Part shown: piece after piece, positions 61,847 through 64,000 of the stretch
How positions within the stretch are numbered: the first letter of the stretch is position 1
How the letters are laid out: each line of letters starts with the position of its first letter
The notes under the pieces: model-generated
The model's database searches: none
What the model was told of the DNA's origin: nothing
The model's input: the letters and a program-made list of their open reading frames with translations, nothing else
Assembly (NCBI RefSeq): GCF_028464145.1
Contig: NZ_JAQPCG010000005.1
Span: forward strand, 310,001 to 374,000
Origin: Maribacter sp. PR1
Lineage (GTDB): Bacteria; Bacteroidota; Bacteroidia; Flavobacteriales; Flavobacteriaceae
Direction: 5' to 3'
DNA: 64,000 bases
Program-made: the position numbers and the translations under genes

Positions 61847-62704
61847 ATGATTTCAAAAGAGCAGTTTGATAAAGAGGTAGCCGGAATAATTAGTAATGCC
61901 ATCAGAGAAGATGTCGGGGATGGGGACCATAGTTCATTAGCCTGTATTCCTAAGGATGCCAAGGGTAAGGCCAAATTATTGGTTAAGGACAATGGTGTAA
62001 TTGCCGGTATCGAATTTTCTAAAATGGTTTTCGACTTTGTAGATAAAGATTTGATTTTTGATAATAAATTGAACGATGGATCTGAAGTGGCATACGGAGA
62101 TATTGCTTTTTATATTGAAGGTAGCTCACGTAGCATTTTAAAGGCGGAACGTTTGGTATTGAACGCAATGCAACGTATGAGTGCGATAGCCACAAAGACA
62201 AAATCATTCGTGGATTTGTTGGAAGGAACTTCCACCAAGATTTTGGACACCAGAAAAACAACACCAGGGATACGGGCATTGGAAAAGTGGGCCGTTACGA
62301 TTGGGGGAGGAGAAAACCATAGGTTTGCCTTGTATGACATGATAATGCTTAAGGACAATCACATTGATTTTGCTGGAGGAATTACCAAAGCTATCGATAA
62401 GACCAAGTCCTACTTAAAAGAAACCGGAAGAGATTTAAAAATTATACTAGAGGCCAGAGATTTAAATGAGATTAAGGAAATTCTTAAATCTGATGGGGTA
62501 TATCGTATTCTCATCGATAATTTTAATTATGAAGACACAAAGGAAGCTGTTAGATTGATTGGTGATAGGTGCCTTACAGAGTCTTCCGGTGGGATCACGG
62601 AAGAAACAATAAGGAAATATGCAAACTGTGGGGTGGACTATATTTCCTCTGGGGCATTGACCCATTCGGTATACAATATGGACCTAAGTTTAAAAGCTGT
62701 TTAA
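61847..62704 (+). CDS. nadC: Nicotinate-nucleotide pyrophosphorylase (carboxylating)
   Basis: NadC makes nicotinate mononucleotide from quinolinate and PRPP in NAD synthesis. The active-site blocks ILDTRKTTPGIRALEKWAV (about 128-146), GGGENHRFALYDMIMLKDNHI near 150 and SSGGITEETIRKYA near 245 are diagnostic. The length of 285 is normal. nadA and nadB are not in the window. The next gene starts with the base after its stop. Confidence 0.97.
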   Translation: MISKEQFDKEVAGIISNAIREDVGDGDHSSLACIPKDAKGKAKLLVKDNGVIAGIEFSKMVFDFVDKDLIFDNKLNDGSEVAYGDIAFYIEGSSRSILKAERLVLNAMQRMSAIATKTKSFVDLLEGTSTKILDTRKTTPGIRALEKWAVTIGGGENHRFALYDMIMLKDNHIDFAGGITKAIDKTKSYLKETGRDLKIILEARDLNEIKEILKSDGVYRILIDNFNYEDTKEAVRLIGDRCLTESSGGITEETIRKYANCGVDYISSGALTHSVYNMDLSLKAV

Positions 62705-63673
62705 ATGTCATTAGAGGTCGAACAGAAACTTGATAAGATTCCCATACTCAATAAGATTGTTCGGTTTTTGAAAACCGTAAAATTACCTGGACTTGAAGGT
62801 CTTTCCCTCTATGACCTTATGGAAATGTACGTAAACGGTATAGTGCAAGGTGCCTTATCTTCTAGGGCCAGTGCCATCTCATTTAGCTTGTTTATGGCAC
62901 TTTTCCCCTTATTAATTTTTATGGTGACCCTTGTTCCATTTTTGGTGGACTATATCAGTATACAGAATGAGAACTTTGAACTACAGTTCCAATTGTTTTT
63001 GGAATCTTTTTTACCCAATGCAACGGGTGATTACTTTGGTGATGTTTTTAGACAGATAAAAGACCAGAAGCGGGGTGGACTTCTTTCTTCCTCCTTTCTA
63101 CTTTCCATATTCTTGGTGGCCAATGGCGTTAATGCTATTTTTGGAGGTTTTGAGACCAGTTATCATATCGAGCTCAGGCGTAACTTTTTTAGGCAATATC
63201 TCTACGCATTAATGGTGGGTCTTATTTTGGCAATTCTCATAATCGTCGGATTTGTAGCCTATGTTTATTTTGAGTTTTATGTGCTGGGTTATTTAACAGA
63301 ATTCGCTGCTAGGCAAGGAGGATATGTCTTGGATGAAGATGAAATTATCGGTGTACAAATAGCTAAAGTCTTGTTTTTCATAGTGCTTTCCTATTTTACA
63401 ACGGCAATTTTATATTATTTTGGAACCAAGGAAGGCAAGCAGGCACGGTTTTTTTCAATTGGGGCACTGGTAACCACTATTCTGTTCTTATTGACTTCCT
63501 ATTTGTTCGGTATTTATGTGGAGAAGTTCGCTAGGTATAACGAACTCTATGGCGCATTGGGAGGATTGTTGATTTTAATGGTTTACATTTGGTTAAATTC
63601 CAATATATTGCTCCTAGGTTTTGAATTGAACGCCTCATTAAACTCCCTTCGTAAAATCAGTAAAAAAGAATGA
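62705..63673 (+). CDS. YihY/BrkB-family inner-membrane protein
   Basis: A 322-residue membrane protein with six helices, as in the YihY (formerly RNase BN) family. Typical parts are SSRASAISFSLFMALFPLLIF (about 54-74), the FLPNATGDYFGDVF loop and the C-terminal YGALGGLLILMVYIWLNSNILLLGFELN. It is not a nuclease; a transport or permease-like role is suggested but unproven. It starts right after nadC, and its stop overlaps the next start by 4 bp (ATGA), so the three are an operon. Confidence 0.93.
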   Translation: MSLEVEQKLDKIPILNKIVRFLKTVKLPGLEGLSLYDLMEMYVNGIVQGALSSRASAISFSLFMALFPLLIFMVTLVPFLVDYISIQNENFELQFQLFLESFLPNATGDYFGDVFRQIKDQKRGGLLSSSFLLSIFLVANGVNAIFGGFETSYHIELRRNFFRQYLYALMVGLILAILIIVGFVAYVYFEFYVLGYLTEFAARQGGYVLDEDEIIGVQIAKVLFFIVLSYFTTAILYYFGTKEGKQARFFSIGALVTTILFLLTSYLFGIYVEKFARYNELYGALGGLLILMVYIWLNSNILLLGFELNASLNSLRKISKKE

Positions 63674-64000
63674 TAAACTATAAATCTGTACTCATACTTC
63701 TATTTTTTTTTGGTAGTATAAACTTCTTGTCGGCGCAGTCGGTTTTTGGAAAATGGAAGACTATAGATGACCGTACAGGCAAACCAAAAGGGATCATCAA
63801 TATTTATAAGAAAGATGGGCAGATGTACGGTTATATTGAGAAAATTTTGGAAAAGGGCAAAGAAGATGCTCTTTGCGTAAAATGTGATGGAAAATTAAAG
63901 AATGAGCCTATTATTGGTATGGAAATAATAAAGGGTGGGGAAAAAAATGAAGACGGAGAATGGAAAGGAAAGCACCTTTTTGACCCCGAACAGGCGATGA
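63670..64000 (+). CDS. DUF2147-domain exported protein, cut by window edge
   Basis: The ATG at 63670 shares ATGA with the stop of the YihY gene, and the frame is open for 110 codons to the edge. A signal peptide (VLILLFFFGSINFLSAQ, cleavage near residue 23) is followed by the DUF2147 start SVFGKWKTIDDRTGKPKGI, YKKDGQMYGYIEKILE and a Cys pair LCVKCDGKLKN. The family has about 140-150 residues in total, so most is present. Function unknown; likely periplasmic. Confidence 0.9.
   Translation, partial: MINYKSVLILLFFFGSINFLSAQSVFGKWKTIDDRTGKPKGIINIYKKDGQMYGYIEKILEKGKEDALCVKCDGKLKNEPIIGMEIIKGGEKNEDGEWKGKHLFDPEQAM

Overview
The window is a chromosomal stretch from a member of the Bacteroidota, most likely family Flavobacteriaceae; I cannot fix the genus. 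The evidence is low-GC coding sequence, many lipoproteins with a Cys after a short signal, families typical of the group (DUF4252, DUF4199, CarboxypepD_reg, tandem S41 lipoproteins, a SerB-SerA fusion, CarB without its C-terminal MGS domain), almost no Shine-Dalgarno sequences, and the Bacteroidota promoter pattern TTG-N18/19-TAnnTTTG upstream of several genes. No insertion sequences, prophage, CRISPR arrays, rRNA or tRNA genes were seen. The window is mostly housekeeping chromosome, and both end genes are cut by the edges.

Layout. 1-7.5 kb: a cut acyl-CoA ligase, long-form PurL, a small lipoprotein gene broken by an in-frame stop, and an AbgB-like amidohydrolase. 7.5-12 kb: HxlR regulator, RsmB-type rRNA methylase, Ycf48-like lipoprotein, and an ECF sigma / membrane protein / Spy-like periplasmic protein operon. 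12-23 kb: MsbA-like exporter with phosphohexomutase, DPM1/ArnC-like glycosyltransferase, L31 type B, GlmU-like protein, MtaB, lytic transglycosylase. 23-31 kb: L34, CarB, then the oxidative pentose phosphate genes (gnd divergent from zwf-pgl). 31-38.5 kb: thioesterase, RmuC, and a vitamin B12 uptake locus with a divergent substrate-binding protein/permease/ATPase operon, a 35-residue membrane protein, a cobalamin riboswitch and a TonB-dependent receptor. 38.5-45.4 kb: two S41 protease paralogs, a second ECF sigma locus followed by three DUF4252 paralogs, and an MscS channel. 45.4-64 kb: PurB, a c-heme protein overlapping a sirtuin tail to tail, TrmH-family methylase, GH13 amylase, DEAD-box helicase, RdgB, a SatD/DUF3307 pair, the SerB-SerA fusion, RlmH, NadC, YihY and a cut DUF2147 gene.

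The most unusual signal is at the permease/ATPase junction of the B12 locus (about 33811-33913). The conserved N-terminus of the ATPase is encoded upstream of its only canonical start codon, in a frame with no ATG, GTG or TTG. The permease stop codon sits on a T6-A3 run that would allow a +1 shift directly into that frame. This suggests recoding to make a permease-ATPase fusion, a non-canonical start, or a homopolymer sequence error. Other points of interest are the nonsense-interrupted lipoprotein at 5380-5760, the micro-protein between the B12 operons, a sirtuin missing three of four zinc cysteines, and the DUF4252/ECF cluster.
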